Source of the DNA: CADEFQ01 sp050185195
GTDB lineage: Bacteria > Pseudomonadota > Gammaproteobacteria > Steroidobacterales > Steroidobacteraceae
Assembly (NCBI GenBank): GCA_050185195.1
Contig: JBFWZQ010000005.1
Location: 62,001 to 126,000, forward strand
Reading direction: 5' to 3'
DNA: 64,000 nt
In this document: positions 32,841-44,049 of the stretch, piece by piece
Layout: each line of letters begins with the position of its first letter
Numbering within the stretch: the stretch's first letter is position 1
Translations under genes and position numbers: made by a program
Notes under the pieces: model-generated
What the model was told of the DNA's origin: nothing
What the model saw: only the letters and a program-made list of their open reading frames with translations
The model's database searches: none

Positions 32841-32854
32841 CCGTTATATAACGG
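32841..32854. promoter_or_regulatory. 14-bp perfect palindrome, candidate MarR operator
   Basis: CCGTTATATAACGG is a perfect palindrome in the 30-bp gap between the divergent hydrolase (start 32837) and MarR-GNAT (start 32868) genes. MarR proteins bind palindromes of this size, often overlapping their own divergent promoter. The local AT-richness in a GC-rich window also points to a promoter. Confidence 0.75.
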
Positions 32855-32867
32855 TATATTGATACCC

Positions 32868-33833
32868 ATGAGCACCGATCTCCTGCGGGACCTGGGCCCC
32901 GCCTATCTCGGCAGCCGCCTCAAGCGCCTCGGCGAGCGCATGCAGGCCGGTGCGGCGCAGGTTATCAAAGCGGCAGGCCTGCCGATGCAGCCGAGCCACA
33001 TGCCGCTGCTGGCGGCGCTCGACGGGCGGGAGCTGAGCATCGGGGAACTGGTTCAAGTGGTCGGAACCAGTCAGCCCGGCGTCACCCGCGGCGTGCTGCA
33101 ACTCGCCAAGCTGGGCCTCGTCCAGTCGCAGCCGTGCGCGGACCAGCGCAAGCGGGTCGTGTCGCTGACGCCATCTGGCGCTGCGGCGTTCGCGCGGGCC
33201 GGCCTGCACGTCGTGCCTGCGCTCGAGGACGTGCTGCGCGACTTGCTGGAGAGCCGCGACGGCAGTTTCATGGACCGGATCGGTGCGTTCGAGGCGGCGC
33301 TGGCCGAAGCGCCGCTCGACATCCGCGCGGCACGCAACGCGCAGCCAGCGCTCCGGATCCGCGAATACGACGATGCGCTCGCGGGGCAGTTCCGCGATAT
33401 CAATGCAGAGTGGATCGAGGCGATGTTTCGCCTCGAGGCGGTCGATCGTGATGTCCTCGACCATCCGCGCGCAAGGATCGTCGACCAGGGCGGTGCGATC
33501 CTCTTCGTCGAGGCCCGCGGGCTCGGCATCGTCGGCGCGTGTGCGCTCAAGCGGTCGAAGCCCGCCAATGCTATCGAGCTGACGAAAATGGGCGTGCGAG
33601 AAAGCGCGCGCGGGCTGAAGGCCGGCGAGTTCCTGCTGCGTGCAGCCATCCAGCGTGCCCTCTCCATGGGTGCCGATCCGTTGTACCTGCTCACGAGCAA
33701 GCGCTGTGTCGCGGCCGTGCACCTGTACGGGAAGCTCGGCTTCCGGCACGACCCGGACATCATGGCCCGCTATGGCGCGGAGTACGAACGCTGCGACGTC
33801 GCGATGCGGTACTTTGCCGACGTCGCTCACTAG
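32868..33833 (+). CDS. MarR-type regulator fused to a GNAT acetyltransferase domain
   Basis: A 321-residue protein. Residues about 1-150 form a winged-helix MarR domain (LGSRLKRLGERMQ, ELSIGELVQVVGTSQPGVTRGVLQLAKLGLV, DQRKRVVSLTPSG). Residues about 165-321 form a GNAT acetyltransferase (EWIEAMFRLEAVDRDVL, GACALKR, ELTKMGVRESARGLKAGEFLLRAAIQRA, LYLLTSKRCVAAVHLYGKLGFRHDP). The order matches known MarR/GNAT fusions. The ATG at 32868 lies just 13 bp from the palindrome. Its end overlaps by 4 bp with the convergent MBL gene. Confidence 0.9.
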   Translation: MSTDLLRDLGPAYLGSRLKRLGERMQAGAAQVIKAAGLPMQPSHMPLLAALDGRELSIGELVQVVGTSQPGVTRGVLQLAKLGLVQSQPCADQRKRVVSLTPSGAAAFARAGLHVVPALEDVLRDLLESRDGSFMDRIGAFEAALAEAPLDIRAARNAQPALRIREYDDALAGQFRDINAEWIEAMFRLEAVDRDVLDHPRARIVDQGGAILFVEARGLGIVGACALKRSKPANAIELTKMGVRESARGLKAGEFLLRAAIQRALSMGADPLYLLTSKRCVAAVHLYGKLGFRHDPDIMARYGAEYERCDVAMRYFADVAH

Positions 33834-34558
33834 CTCGCGAGTGCCGTCGACAGCCCGCGCAACAACGACGCGCCATCCCCTCGCCAGGCGCTGCCGTGCA
33901 TGCAGGCGAGTGTCGTGGGGCGTTCGAGCGCAAGCCGTTCCAGCAGCGCAGCGGTCTGCGGCGCGTGCGCGTAGTAGTCGAGCGGTGCGCGGAAGGTTTC
34001 GCTCGGCCCGAGGATGTCCGACTCGGTAAGCGCCGTCTCGCCGGCGCCGCCCTGCGTGAAGAGGTCGCCACAGAAGAACGTGCGCGTGCCCGTTTCCAGC
34101 ATCAGCCCGCTTTCCCACCCATGCGGTACATGCGGGGTGTCGAACCAGCGCATCGTGTGGCGCCCAAGTGAGAGGTCCTCGCCATCCGCGAGCGCCCGGG
34201 GCGCACGATCCGCGAAATCCCCGATCGCCACCATGGCGGCGATGCGGCTGCAGACGGGTTCGGCCTGCGGGGATACGGCCAGGAATTCATTGAGGCCTCC
34301 GCATTCGTCGGCTTCGAAATGCGACAGGCCGAGGTACCGCAGGCGGTTCACCGGCATGACCGCGGATATCGCCGCGCGCACCAGCGGAAAGAGCTTTCGC
34401 TGGCCCGTGTGGAAGAGCATGGGCGCGTCATCGACGACGAGGTACTGGTTGAAACTGAAGGCGCCCGGCCCGCCGGGCACGGCCACCGGGGTGTTGATGC
34501 GGTAGATGCCGTCCGCGATTTCCTCGATGTTCGTGCCGTGCTGGCTGTCCGTGATCAT
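33830..34558 (-). CDS. Diiron MBL-fold protein of the oxygen-binding (ODP/flavodiiron) type
   Basis: A 242-residue metallo-beta-lactamase-fold protein without a flavodoxin domain. The ligand set follows flavodiiron/ODP proteins: His80-x-Glu82-x-Asp84 (SHFEADECGG), His143 or His146 (TPHVPHGW), Asp165 (FFCGDLF) and His221 (CMHGSAW). The residue after Asp84 is Glu where His is usual. ODP proteins bind or reduce O2 at the diiron site and serve as oxygen sensors in some bacteria. It is divergent from an ECF sigma gene across a long inverted repeat, which suggests co-regulation. Confidence 0.85.
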   Translation of the reverse strand: MITDSQHGTNIEEIADGIYRINTPVAVPGGPGAFSFNQYLVVDDAPMLFHTGQRKLFPLVRAAISAVMPVNRLRYLGLSHFEADECGGLNEFLAVSPQAEPVCSRIAAMVAIGDFADRAPRALADGEDLSLGRHTMRWFDTPHVPHGWESGLMLETGTRTFFCGDLFTQGGAGETALTESDILGPSETFRAPLDYYAHAPQTAALLERLALERPTTLACMHGSAWRGDGASLLRGLSTALAS

Positions 34559-34583
34559 GGTCGCCTCCGGGTGGTGATGGAGA

Positions 34584-34618
34584 CAATGTGTAACGAGTCG
34601 GCGGTTCGTTACACATTG
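34584..34618. promoter_or_regulatory. 13-9-13 perfect inverted repeat between the MBL and ECF sigma genes
   Basis: Arms CAATGTGTAACGA (34584-34596) and TCGTTACACATTG (34606-34618) are exact reverse complements around a 9-bp spacer. The repeat lies 26 bp before the MBL start and 36 bp before the sigma start. Each arm presents TGTAACGA outward, which resembles the AAC core of ECF -35 elements, so the repeat may be a symmetric divergent promoter or a dimer operator. Confidence 0.8.
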
Positions 34619-34653
34619 CGGTATGAGCGCCAGTCTCCTTATGCTCGGCCTCC

Positions 34654-35205
34654 GTGGATGACGACGCCGTGCTCGTGCAGCGTATCGCCCTGGCCGCGCC
34701 CGCGCAGGACCCGCGGGCCGAAGCCGAGGTCTGTCGGCGCTTCGGGCCGCGCGTGCGGCTCTTCGCCCTGCGGCACCTGCGAAACGATGCGGCCGCGGCG
34801 GACCTTGCGCAGGAGGTGCTGGTCATCGTGCTGCAGAAGCTGCGCGAGGGCGCCGTGCGCGAGGCCGAACGGCTCGCCGCGTTCGTGCTGGGCACGGCGC
34901 GCCAGTGCATCGTGGATTTGCGGCGCAATGCGACCCGCCGCGAGCGCCTCCTCGGCACGTTCCCGATCGACCTGCCGCCACTCGTCCACGAAGATGCGGA
35001 ACCCCTCGATGCGGATCGCCTGCACCGTTGCCTGCAAGGGCTGGCGGAGCGCGAACGCGCCGTACTCATCATGACGTTCTACGACGATCGCCCCGCCGAT
35101 TCGGTGGGTGCCGAACTCGGGCTCACCGCGGCGAACGTGCGCGTGATCCGCCATCGCGGCATCGCGCGCCTGCGCGAGTGCATGAACGGGCCGGGTGAGC
35201 CATGA
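34654..35205 (+). CDS. ECF-type RNA polymerase sigma factor
   Basis: A 183-residue sigma-70 family protein with regions 2 and 4 only. Region 2 is seen in VRLFALRHLRNDAAAADLAQEVLVIVLQKLREG and region 4 in LHRCLQGLAERERAVLIMTFYDDRPADSVGAELGLTAANVRVIRHRGIARLRECM (quoted in part as AERERAVLIMTFYDDRPADS and LTAANVRVIRHRGIARLREC). The start is GTG 34654. Its end overlaps the next gene by 4 bp (ATGA), the usual arrangement for a sigma/anti-sigma pair. Confidence 0.9.
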   Translation: MDDDAVLVQRIALAAPAQDPRAEAEVCRRFGPRVRLFALRHLRNDAAAADLAQEVLVIVLQKLREGAVREAERLAAFVLGTARQCIVDLRRNATRRERLLGTFPIDLPPLVHEDAEPLDADRLHRCLQGLAERERAVLIMTFYDDRPADSVGAELGLTAANVRVIRHRGIARLRECMNGPGEP

Positions 35206-35768
35206 GCGACGCTTGCTCAATGCCCACGCCCTTGCCGGACCTGCTGGCCTACTGGGCGGGCGAGATGGATGCAACGGTCGAGGAGACGCTCGAGGCACAC
35301 CTGATCGCGTGCGGACAGTGCTGCGCCCGGCTCGCACGCCTCGTCGAGCTCGCGGCAGCCATTCGCGGGCAGTTCCGCGCGGGTCGCCTGGGCGCCGTGC
35401 TCTCTGCCGCGTCGATCCGGCACCTCCAGGAAGCCGGAATGCAGGTGCGCGAATACCGCCTGCCCGCGGGCGGCAGCGTGAACTGCACGGTGGGTCCAGG
35501 CGACGATCTCGTCGCCGCCCACCTGCAGGCGCCATTGCGGGACGTACGACGCCTCGATCTCACGTTCGATCCGGGCGGGGAGGGCGCGCGGCTGAGAATG
35601 GCGGACATACCGTTCGACCCGACGTCCGGCGTGGTGGTGCTTGCCTCAAGCGTCGAGCAGTTGCGGACACTGGGAGTCGTGACCCTGCGCGCGGCCCTCA
35701 TCGCAGTGGACGAACGAGCCGAACAGGTGATCGGCGACTACACGTTCAGGCACTCGCCCTGGAGTTGA
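35202..35768 (+). CDS. Zinc-finger anti-sigma factor
   Basis: A 188-residue protein. The N-terminus carries the HC2-type ZAS motif His33-x3-Cys37-x2-Cys40 (EAHLIACGQC), which in this class wraps around the sigma factor. The C-terminal two-thirds (from about 65) is a beta-rich sensor-like domain without membrane helices (REYRLPAGGSVNC, LRDVRRLDLTFDPGGEG, FDPTSGVVVLAS), so the anti-sigma is soluble. It is coupled to the sigma gene by a 4-bp overlap and its end overlaps the convergent ArsR gene. Confidence 0.82.
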   Translation: MSDACSMPTPLPDLLAYWAGEMDATVEETLEAHLIACGQCCARLARLVELAAAIRGQFRAGRLGAVLSAASIRHLQEAGMQVREYRLPAGGSVNCTVGPGDDLVAAHLQAPLRDVRRLDLTFDPGGEGARLRMADIPFDPTSGVVVLASSVEQLRTLGVVTLRAALIAVDERAEQVIGDYTFRHSPWS

Positions 35769-36123
35769 CGCGGCGGGTACCGGCGGGTGTGCCGCAATAG
35801 TGGCGATGCAGGGTTTCGATCACCTCTGCCGCCGGTCCCGGCATCAGTGAGTAGTAGATCATCTGTGCCTCGCGCCGCGTGCGCACGAGTTCCTCTTCGC
35901 GCAGCACGGCGAGATGCTGCGACAGGGCCGACTGGCTGAGGTCGAGCAGTTCGTTGAGTTCACCCACCGAGCGTTCCCCGCCCGCGAGCAGGCACAGCAC
36001 CTGCAGTCGGCGCTCGTTCGCGAGCGCCTTCAGCAGCTGGGTGGCCGCGCCGGCGTGTGCCTGCATGGCAGCCAGGTCGGCTGGCAGTCGGTTCGATCGT
36101 TTCGGCATCGGTCCATGCGCCAT
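35746..36123 (-). CDS. ArsR-family repressor of the BigR/SqrR persulfide-sensing type
   Basis: A 125-residue winged-helix repressor. The body (LLKALANERRLQVLCLLAGGERSVGELNELLDLSQSALSQHLAVLREEELVRTRR, quoted here in parts) is close to BigR/SqrR. It has exactly two Cys, at residues 44 and 110, 66 apart; BigR (42/108) and SqrR (41/107) use a Cys pair with the same spacing to form a tetrasulfide link on exposure to persulfides. Starts at TTG 36129 or ATG 36108 are also possible. It is divergent from the OsmC-trxC pair, and its presumed targets are the neighbouring redox genes. Confidence 0.88.
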   Translation of the reverse strand: MAHGPMPKRSNRLPADLAAMQAHAGAATQLLKALANERRLQVLCLLAGGERSVGELNELLDLSQSALSQHLAVLREEELVRTRREAQMIYYSLMPGPAAEVIETLHRHYCGTPAGTRRVNSRASA

Positions 36124-36150
36124 GGGCAAGTCTGGGCGAATATAAGCGAG

Positions 36151-36163
36151 TACTAATATTAAA
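36151..36163. promoter_or_regulatory. AT-rich candidate operator between bigR-like and osmC-like genes
   Basis: The 60-bp gap contains TACTAATATTAAA with the 8-bp palindrome TAATATTA at 36154-36161. The complementary strand reads TTAATATTAGTA. A TTAGTA core also appears in the AT-rich region at 37844-37857, which fits one repressor acting at both sites. Confidence 0.45.
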
Positions 36164-36183
36164 GCAAACTAAGGAGAACCCGG

Positions 36184-36663
36184 TTGAGCATCGACAGTCC
36201 GATCCGTGTCAGCCTCGAACAGGAGAGCGACTACGCTTTTCGTGTCGTCTTCGACGACACGGCGCTCTCGCCGCTGCTGACCGACGAGCCCGCGCCGCTC
36301 GGCAGCGACCGTGGTCCGAATCCCTCGCGGCTGCTGCTCGCCGCGATCGCCAACTGCATGGCGGCGAGTCTGCTCTTCTCGCTGCGCAAATTTCGCAACT
36401 CCCCGGGCAAGGTGAAGGCGCAGATCAGCGCGACGCCGCAACGCAATGCCGATGGGCGTTGGCGCATCGGCAGTGCGCAGGTGGAGCTGCTGCTGGCCGA
36501 ACCGGCGGCCGGGTATCAGCAACTGCCGCGCATCCTTGAGCAGTTCGAGGACTTCTGCGTCGTGACGCAGAGTGTGCGTGACGGCGTCGATGTGCAGGTG
36601 ACGGTGAGAGATGCCACCGGCGCCATCGTGCATGGCGGCGCGGCCGCGGGAGCGCAAACATGA
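36184..36663 (+). CDS. OsmC family peroxiredoxin-like protein
   Basis: A 159-residue thiol protein with the two family Cys, Cys58 in AAIANCMAASL and Cys125 in FEDFCVVTQSVRDG, which reduce organic peroxides and, in some members, persulfides. The start is TTG 36184 behind a strong AAGGAGAA ribosome site. The 4-bp overlap ATGA couples it to trxC, the likely electron donor. Confidence 0.9.
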   Translation: MSIDSPIRVSLEQESDYAFRVVFDDTALSPLLTDEPAPLGSDRGPNPSRLLLAAIANCMAASLLFSLRKFRNSPGKVKAQISATPQRNADGRWRIGSAQVELLLAEPAAGYQQLPRILEQFEDFCVVTQSVRDGVDVQVTVRDATGAIVHGGAAAGAQT

Positions 36664-37106
36664 GTGCTTCGCTGCAGGTCAGCTGCCCGCACTGCGCGGC
36701 GCTCAATCGTGTGCCCCGGGAACGGCTCGCTGACGCGCCGAAATGCGGGCGCTGCAGCCGGGCGCTGTTCACCGCGAAGCCGCTCACGCTTGATGCGACC
36801 TCGTTCGAGACGCATGCCGCGCGCAGCGACTTGCCGCTGCTCGTCGACTTCTGGGCCCCGTGGTGCGGTCCGTGCCAGGCGATGGCGCCGCACTTCGAAG
36901 CGGCGGCCGCAGAGCTCGAGCCGGCGATCCGGCTCGGCAAGATCGACACGCAGGCGCAGCCCGAACTCGGCGTGCGTTTCGGCATTCGCAGCATTCCGAC
37001 CCTGGCGTTGTTTCAGCATGGGCGCGAGATCGGACGCATGTCCGGGGCGTTGCCGGCCAGCGAAATCGCGCGCTGGGCGCGTTCGACGCTCGGCGCGGCC
37101 GCCTGA
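36660..37106 (+). CDS. trxC: Thioredoxin 2
   Basis: A 148-residue cytoplasmic thioredoxin. An N-terminal zinc ribbon uses Cys9, Cys12, Cys29 and Cys32 (CPHC and CGRC), followed by the thioredoxin fold with the active site WCGPC (Cys69, Cys72) and the cis-Pro in RSIPTLALF. TrxC is induced by oxidative stress in E. coli. Here it is coupled to the OsmC-like gene, as expected for an OsmC-Trx reductive pair. Confidence 0.95.
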   Translation: MSASLQVSCPHCAALNRVPRERLADAPKCGRCSRALFTAKPLTLDATSFETHAARSDLPLLVDFWAPWCGPCQAMAPHFEAAAAELEPAIRLGKIDTQAQPELGVRFGIRSIPTLALFQHGREIGRMSGALPASEIARWARSTLGAAA

Positions 37107-37126
37107 TTACGGGTTGCGCAAGCTCA

Positions 37127-37774
37127 TCAGTCCAGTGCGGCGATGTGCGCCGCGGGCTCGCTACCGAGCAGCACCTGCGCCGCGCCGGTCTCTGCTGGTG
37201 GCCACTCGACGACGAAGGCACCACGCAGGTCGCCGGTGGAATAGCCGGTGGCTTCGTCGGCCGGATAGCGTTCCGCCAGCGCCTTGCGCACCGGCGTTGC
37301 GAGCGTGGATCCGTGGCAGGCGAGGCACATCGGCTGCATCACGATCGCCCGCATGTAACGCGTGCGGCCATCCGGGAACGACTGGTAGTCCTCGAGCGGG
37401 CTGCTCTCGCCGACGGTGAAGCGCTGCGTGAAGCCTTCGAGCACTGCTCGTTCCCCGGGATCCGGCGCGTTCAGGGGATTGCGCACGCGTAGCGCCGTGC
37501 GCCCGACCTGCGCGCCCGAGCGCTCACTGAGTCGTGTCGCGATGCCCGGCGCGGCGGTCCGGCAGACCTCGATCGCGCCCACGGGCCCATTTTCGGCCAG
37601 CGCGGCCTGCAGGCGACTCCCGAGTTCGCTCTGCAGCGCGGCGGCCAGTTCGCGGGAAGCTTCGAGCCGCCCGCCTTGCGGCGCGGGGACGGGTTCCGAT
37701 GCGAGAGCAAGACCCGTAACGAACAGGCCGAGAAGAATGGCGGCCCGGATGGCTTGATCGACTGTGTTGCGCAT
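37127..37774 (-). CDS. DUF3365 c-type haem protein
   Basis: A 215-residue periplasmic protein. It has a signal peptide (ending near LALASEP) and the DUF3365/Tll0287-like body (GAIEVCRTAAPGIA, LRVRNPLNAPDPGERAVLEGF, YMRAIVMQPMCLACHG). One CxxCH at Cys150-His154 predicts covalent haem c. The start at ATG 37774 gives the better signal peptide than 37789. It faces DUF2892 across a divergent regulatory region. DUF3365 haem domains act as redox or gas sensors in some proteins, but this one stands alone, so a carrier role is equally possible. Confidence 0.87.
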   Translation of the reverse strand: MRNTVDQAIRAAILLGLFVTGLALASEPVPAPQGGRLEASRELAAALQSELGSRLQAALAENGPVGAIEVCRTAAPGIATRLSERSGAQVGRTALRVRNPLNAPDPGERAVLEGFTQRFTVGESSPLEDYQSFPDGRTRYMRAIVMQPMCLACHGSTLATPVRKALAERYPADEATGYSTGDLRGAFVVEWPPAETGAAQVLLGSEPAAHIAALD

Positions 37775-37811
37775 GATGCTCCTCTCCAATGCGGTCCCCC
37801 GCGGCGTGGGA

Positions 37812-37857
37812 TTGTATATTAGCAGCAGATAAATTAGAGTGCGCTAATTAGTATAAT
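37812..37857. promoter_or_regulatory. Divergent AT-rich promoter region with 6-6-6 inverted repeat
   Basis: AATTAG (37832-37837) and CTAATT (37844-37849) flank a 6-bp spacer. A consensus -10 TATAAT for the DUF2892 direction lies at 37852-37857, so a repressor on the inverted repeat would cover the promoter. On the other strand TAATATACAAT (about 37811-37821) could be a -10 region for the DUF3365 gene. Confidence 0.55.
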
Positions 37858-37874
37858 CAACCCGGGAGACGATC

Positions 37875-38126
37875 ATGACAACATCCATGGCTATGCCACG
37901 CGGCGCCACTGTCGACCAGTGGGTCTTCCGCATGGCGGGACTCTTCGTGCTGGCCTCGATTGGACTGTCGCAGCTGCACAGCCCGAACTGGCTCTGGGTT
38001 ACCGCCTTCGTCGGTGCGAACCTGCTGCAGGCTTCGTTCACCGGCCTGTGCCCGCTCGCGATGATTCTCCGCAAGCTGGGCGTTGCGCCGGGCGCAGCGT
38101 TCTGCGCAGCCGGCGATCGGCACTGA
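37875..38126 (+). CDS. DUF2892 inner-membrane protein
   Basis: An 83-residue protein with two membrane helices (MAGLFVLASIGLSQL and WVTAFVGANLLQASFTGL) and the family signature FTGLCPLAMILRKLGV. DUF2892 is the membrane portion of YgaP-like rhodaneses and is common in sulfide/persulfide loci under BigR-type control; the Cys in the signature is conserved. It starts the plus-strand DUF2892-RND operon, 5 bp before the adaptor. Confidence 0.9.
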   Translation: MTTSMAMPRGATVDQWVFRMAGLFVLASIGLSQLHSPNWLWVTAFVGANLLQASFTGLCPLAMILRKLGVAPGAAFCAAGDRH

Positions 38127-38131
38127 CGCTC

Positions 38132-39213
38132 GTGAAGTTGCACGGCCCGCTGCTGCTCGCGCGCTCCGGGGTCGTCGCGCTTGCGGCGGCGCTCGTCGCC
38201 TGCTCGGGCGGTGAAGGCCCGGCGGTGGGAACACCCGCGGGCGCCGGCGGGGGCCTCGAGGTAGTCGCCGTGAAGCTGGCACCAGTGCCGCGCGAGAAAG
38301 TGTTCGATGGCGTCGTGGAGGCGGTCAATCAGGCAACTGTCGCCGCGCAGACCAGCGGCCGGGTCGTCGAGTTGCCGGTCGACGTCGGCGACTATGTCGA
38401 GAAGGGCGCCGTCATCGCGCGCTTCACCGGCAGCGAACAGCGCGCGCGCACTGAAGCGAGCGACGCGGCCGTGACGGAAGCGCACGCGCGCCTCGCCGAA
38501 GCGCAACTCGAGTTCGGCCGCATCAAGGATGTGTATGAGCGGAGGCTCGTCGCCAAGGCCCGCTTCGACAAGGCCGCCGCCGATCTCGAGTCGGCACGCG
38601 CGCGCGCCGAGGCCGCGCAGGCCTCGCGCGCCGAGGCGCGCGAGGGTCTTGGGTATACCGTGATCCGCGCGCCGTACTCCGGCATCGTGGTCGCACGCCA
38701 TGTGCGGGTCGGCGAGGCGGTGACGGTCGGGCGGCCGATCATGACGGGCCTGTCGCTCGAGCACTTGCGTGTCATCGCGGAGATTCCCCAGCGGCATGTC
38801 GAGCCGCTGCGCAGGCAGCAACGTGCCCGCGTGATCCTGCCGGATGGCATCTCGGTCGATGCGGCCGAGCTGCGCATCCCGCCCAGCGCCGATCCCGTGA
38901 CCCATACCTTCCGGGTGCTCGTGACGCTGCCGCCAGGCGAGCACGCGGTTTTCCCCGGTACTCTCGTCAAAGTCGCCTTCGTCAGCGGCACCGAGTCGCG
39001 CTTGCTCGTGCCGGCGAGCGCCCTGGTCCGGCGCGGCGAAGTGACTGCCGTCTACGTGACCGGCGACAAGGACCGCATCGACTTTCGCTACCTGCGCGTC
39101 GGCAGCCCGACCGCCGACGGCAGCGTCCCGGTGCTCGCAGGTCTTGTCGATGGTGAGCGGGTCGCCACCGACCCGATTGCCGCCGGCATTGCCTACAAGA
39201 AGCAGACGGCGCC

Positions 39214-39217
<4 letters not shown>
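38132..39217 (+). CDS. RND efflux periplasmic adaptor lipoprotein
   Basis: A 361-residue HlyD/AcrA-like membrane fusion protein. The GTG start at 38132 opens a lipoprotein signal with lipobox LVAC. The barrel-sandwich (GVVEAVNQATVAAQTSGRVVELPVDVGDYVEKG, in parts), a short alpha hairpin (about 110-170, rich in A/E/R) and the return lipoyl half (YTVIRAPYSGIVVARHVRVGEAV) are in standard order. Its stop overlaps the permease start by 4 bp. Confidence 0.9.
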
Positions 39218-42432
<3,215 letters not shown>

Positions 42433-43017
42433 AGAGGGCGCCACGGACGTGAAGATGCTTCCGTATTGATCTCGTATTGGCGCTGCATGTTCTTCCAGGG
42501 CGGCGGGCATGTCCCTGGCGCAGTGCCATTTCCCACTCCTGTCGAGCTCGCCGATACCTGGGCTGTTTCCGGCGAATGTCGACGACTACAACCGCCCCGC
42601 TATCCACCGGTCGACGCTTCGTCCGGTTTGCCGTTGCAGCCGTGCGAAGTCTCTCATTCTCGTCCGCGGCGCTTCCCGGAAGGCCGGTGCCACCGAGCAC
42701 GGTGTTTCCGGCAATCGGCGAGCGAACTGGTTACGCTGATGGGTGAGCAGGACGCCTGACAGAATGATGATTATTCCCACCAGCGGGGGTATGGGAGAGC
42801 GTTGAAAAATAAACATGTTGGGCACGCCAGTGTTCCAGGTGAGTGATGGGCCGCGGTGCCGCCGTTGGCCGCAGGGTGTCGACATTGTGGGCGGAGCGGG
42901 ACACGGCATCGCGGCGGCCGCCGACACGAAGCGCGCAAAAACGGACATTCTAGGCTTGTCACAGCGTAGATCAGCCGCTTCTTGTTGCATACTGCGCCTG
43001 ATTGGAGATGTCTGAAA
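42433..43017. other. Gap of 585 bp, possible decayed coding sequence
   Basis: No intact gene was seen. On the minus strand, around 42816-42736, a frame reads MFIFQRSPIPPLVGIIIILS followed by GVLLTHQRNQ, which looks like the last helix of a DMT/EamA-type transporter, but the rest of that frame has no similarity and weak third-position bias. The DNA is less GC-biased than the neighbours. The promoter of the downstream regulator should lie near its right end. Confidence 0.4.
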
Positions 43018-44049
43018 ATGCGCGCACAGTCATCAATGATCGACGTGCTGTTTGTTATCGCGCCGCACTCGCTGCTGCTCGACATAGCCGGGGCTGCGGA
43101 GGCATTTCGCCTGGCGAATCTTTATCGAGCAGATCGCGGGTTGTCGCCGAAGTTCAAGCTGCGCTTTGCGGGTGCTTCCCCAACCACGATGACCTCGGTG
43201 GGACTGTCGCTCGACCATCTCGAGGTGCTGCCGGGAGCATTGCGATCACCGACCTGGACGGTGGTGGTGGGCCAGCCGAGTGCGTACGCACACAAGGTTA
43301 CTCCAGCCATCCAGTCGCTCGCGCGCTATCTTTCGCAGACTCTGGGTAGACACTTGCTGGCACCCGGTAGCCCGCACCGGCTGGTCACGATCTGCTCCGG
43401 CACCGTACTCGCCGCACGCGCCGGGCTACTGGATAACCGCCAGTGCACCACGCATCACCACCTGATCGGCCTGCTGAGGACGCTGGCGCCCCGGGCGCGG
43501 GTAGTGGAGAACCGCGTATTCCTGGTCGATGGACCCCTCGCGTCCAGCGCGGGCGTCACCGCGGGCATCGACCTCGCCCTGCACCTGATTGCGGGCGAAT
43601 GCGGTGATTCGCTGGCGGCCTGCGTGGCGGAAGACATGGTGGTCTATCTGCGCCGGTCGCCACTTGATCCGGAGTTGTCACCGTTTCTTGCCCACCGGCG
43701 CCATACGCACGCGGCGGTGCACCGCGTGCAGGATGCAATCAATGCGGCGCCGGAACGAGACTGGGACATGGCTGCCCTGGCTGCATTGGCTCATGTCACC
43801 GAGCGCCATCTGCTGCGACTGTTCGTTCAGCACGCCGGAATATCACCCTTGCAGTTCCTCGCCACTATTCGACTCGAGCGTGCGCGCCAGTCGCTTGAAC
43901 ATGGCTCGAACGTCACCGTCGCCGCCGAGGCTGCTGGTTTTTCCTCGGGGCTGCGGCTGCGCCGTGCCTGGCAAAGAAAATGGGGCGGATCGCCTCGCGA
44001 TGCGCGAGTGCCCGCGGTCCTATCGCGCATTCGTTCGCCGCGCGCCTGA
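43018..44049 (+). CDS. GlxA-type transcriptional regulator (DJ-1/PfpI domain plus AraC HTH)
   Basis: A 343-residue regulator. The N-terminal part (MIDVLFVIAPHSLLLDIAGAAEAFRLAN to about residue 195) is the DJ-1/PfpI-like domain with the CSGT elbow in LVTICSGTVLAARAGLL. The C-terminal AraC domain has two helix-turn-helix motifs (MAALAALAHVTERHLLRLF and VAAEAAGFSSGLRLRRAW). GlxA-like proteins sense small amine or amide ligands. Codon use is more AT-tolerant than in the neighbours and the flanks are gene-poor, so it may have been acquired. Confidence 0.9.
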   Translation: MRAQSSMIDVLFVIAPHSLLLDIAGAAEAFRLANLYRADRGLSPKFKLRFAGASPTTMTSVGLSLDHLEVLPGALRSPTWTVVVGQPSAYAHKVTPAIQSLARYLSQTLGRHLLAPGSPHRLVTICSGTVLAARAGLLDNRQCTTHHHLIGLLRTLAPRARVVENRVFLVDGPLASSAGVTAGIDLALHLIAGECGDSLAACVAEDMVVYLRRSPLDPELSPFLAHRRHTHAAVHRVQDAINAAPERDWDMAALAALAHVTERHLLRLFVQHAGISPLQFLATIRLERARQSLEHGSNVTVAAEAAGFSSGLRLRRAWQRKWGGSPRDARVPAVLSRIRSPRA

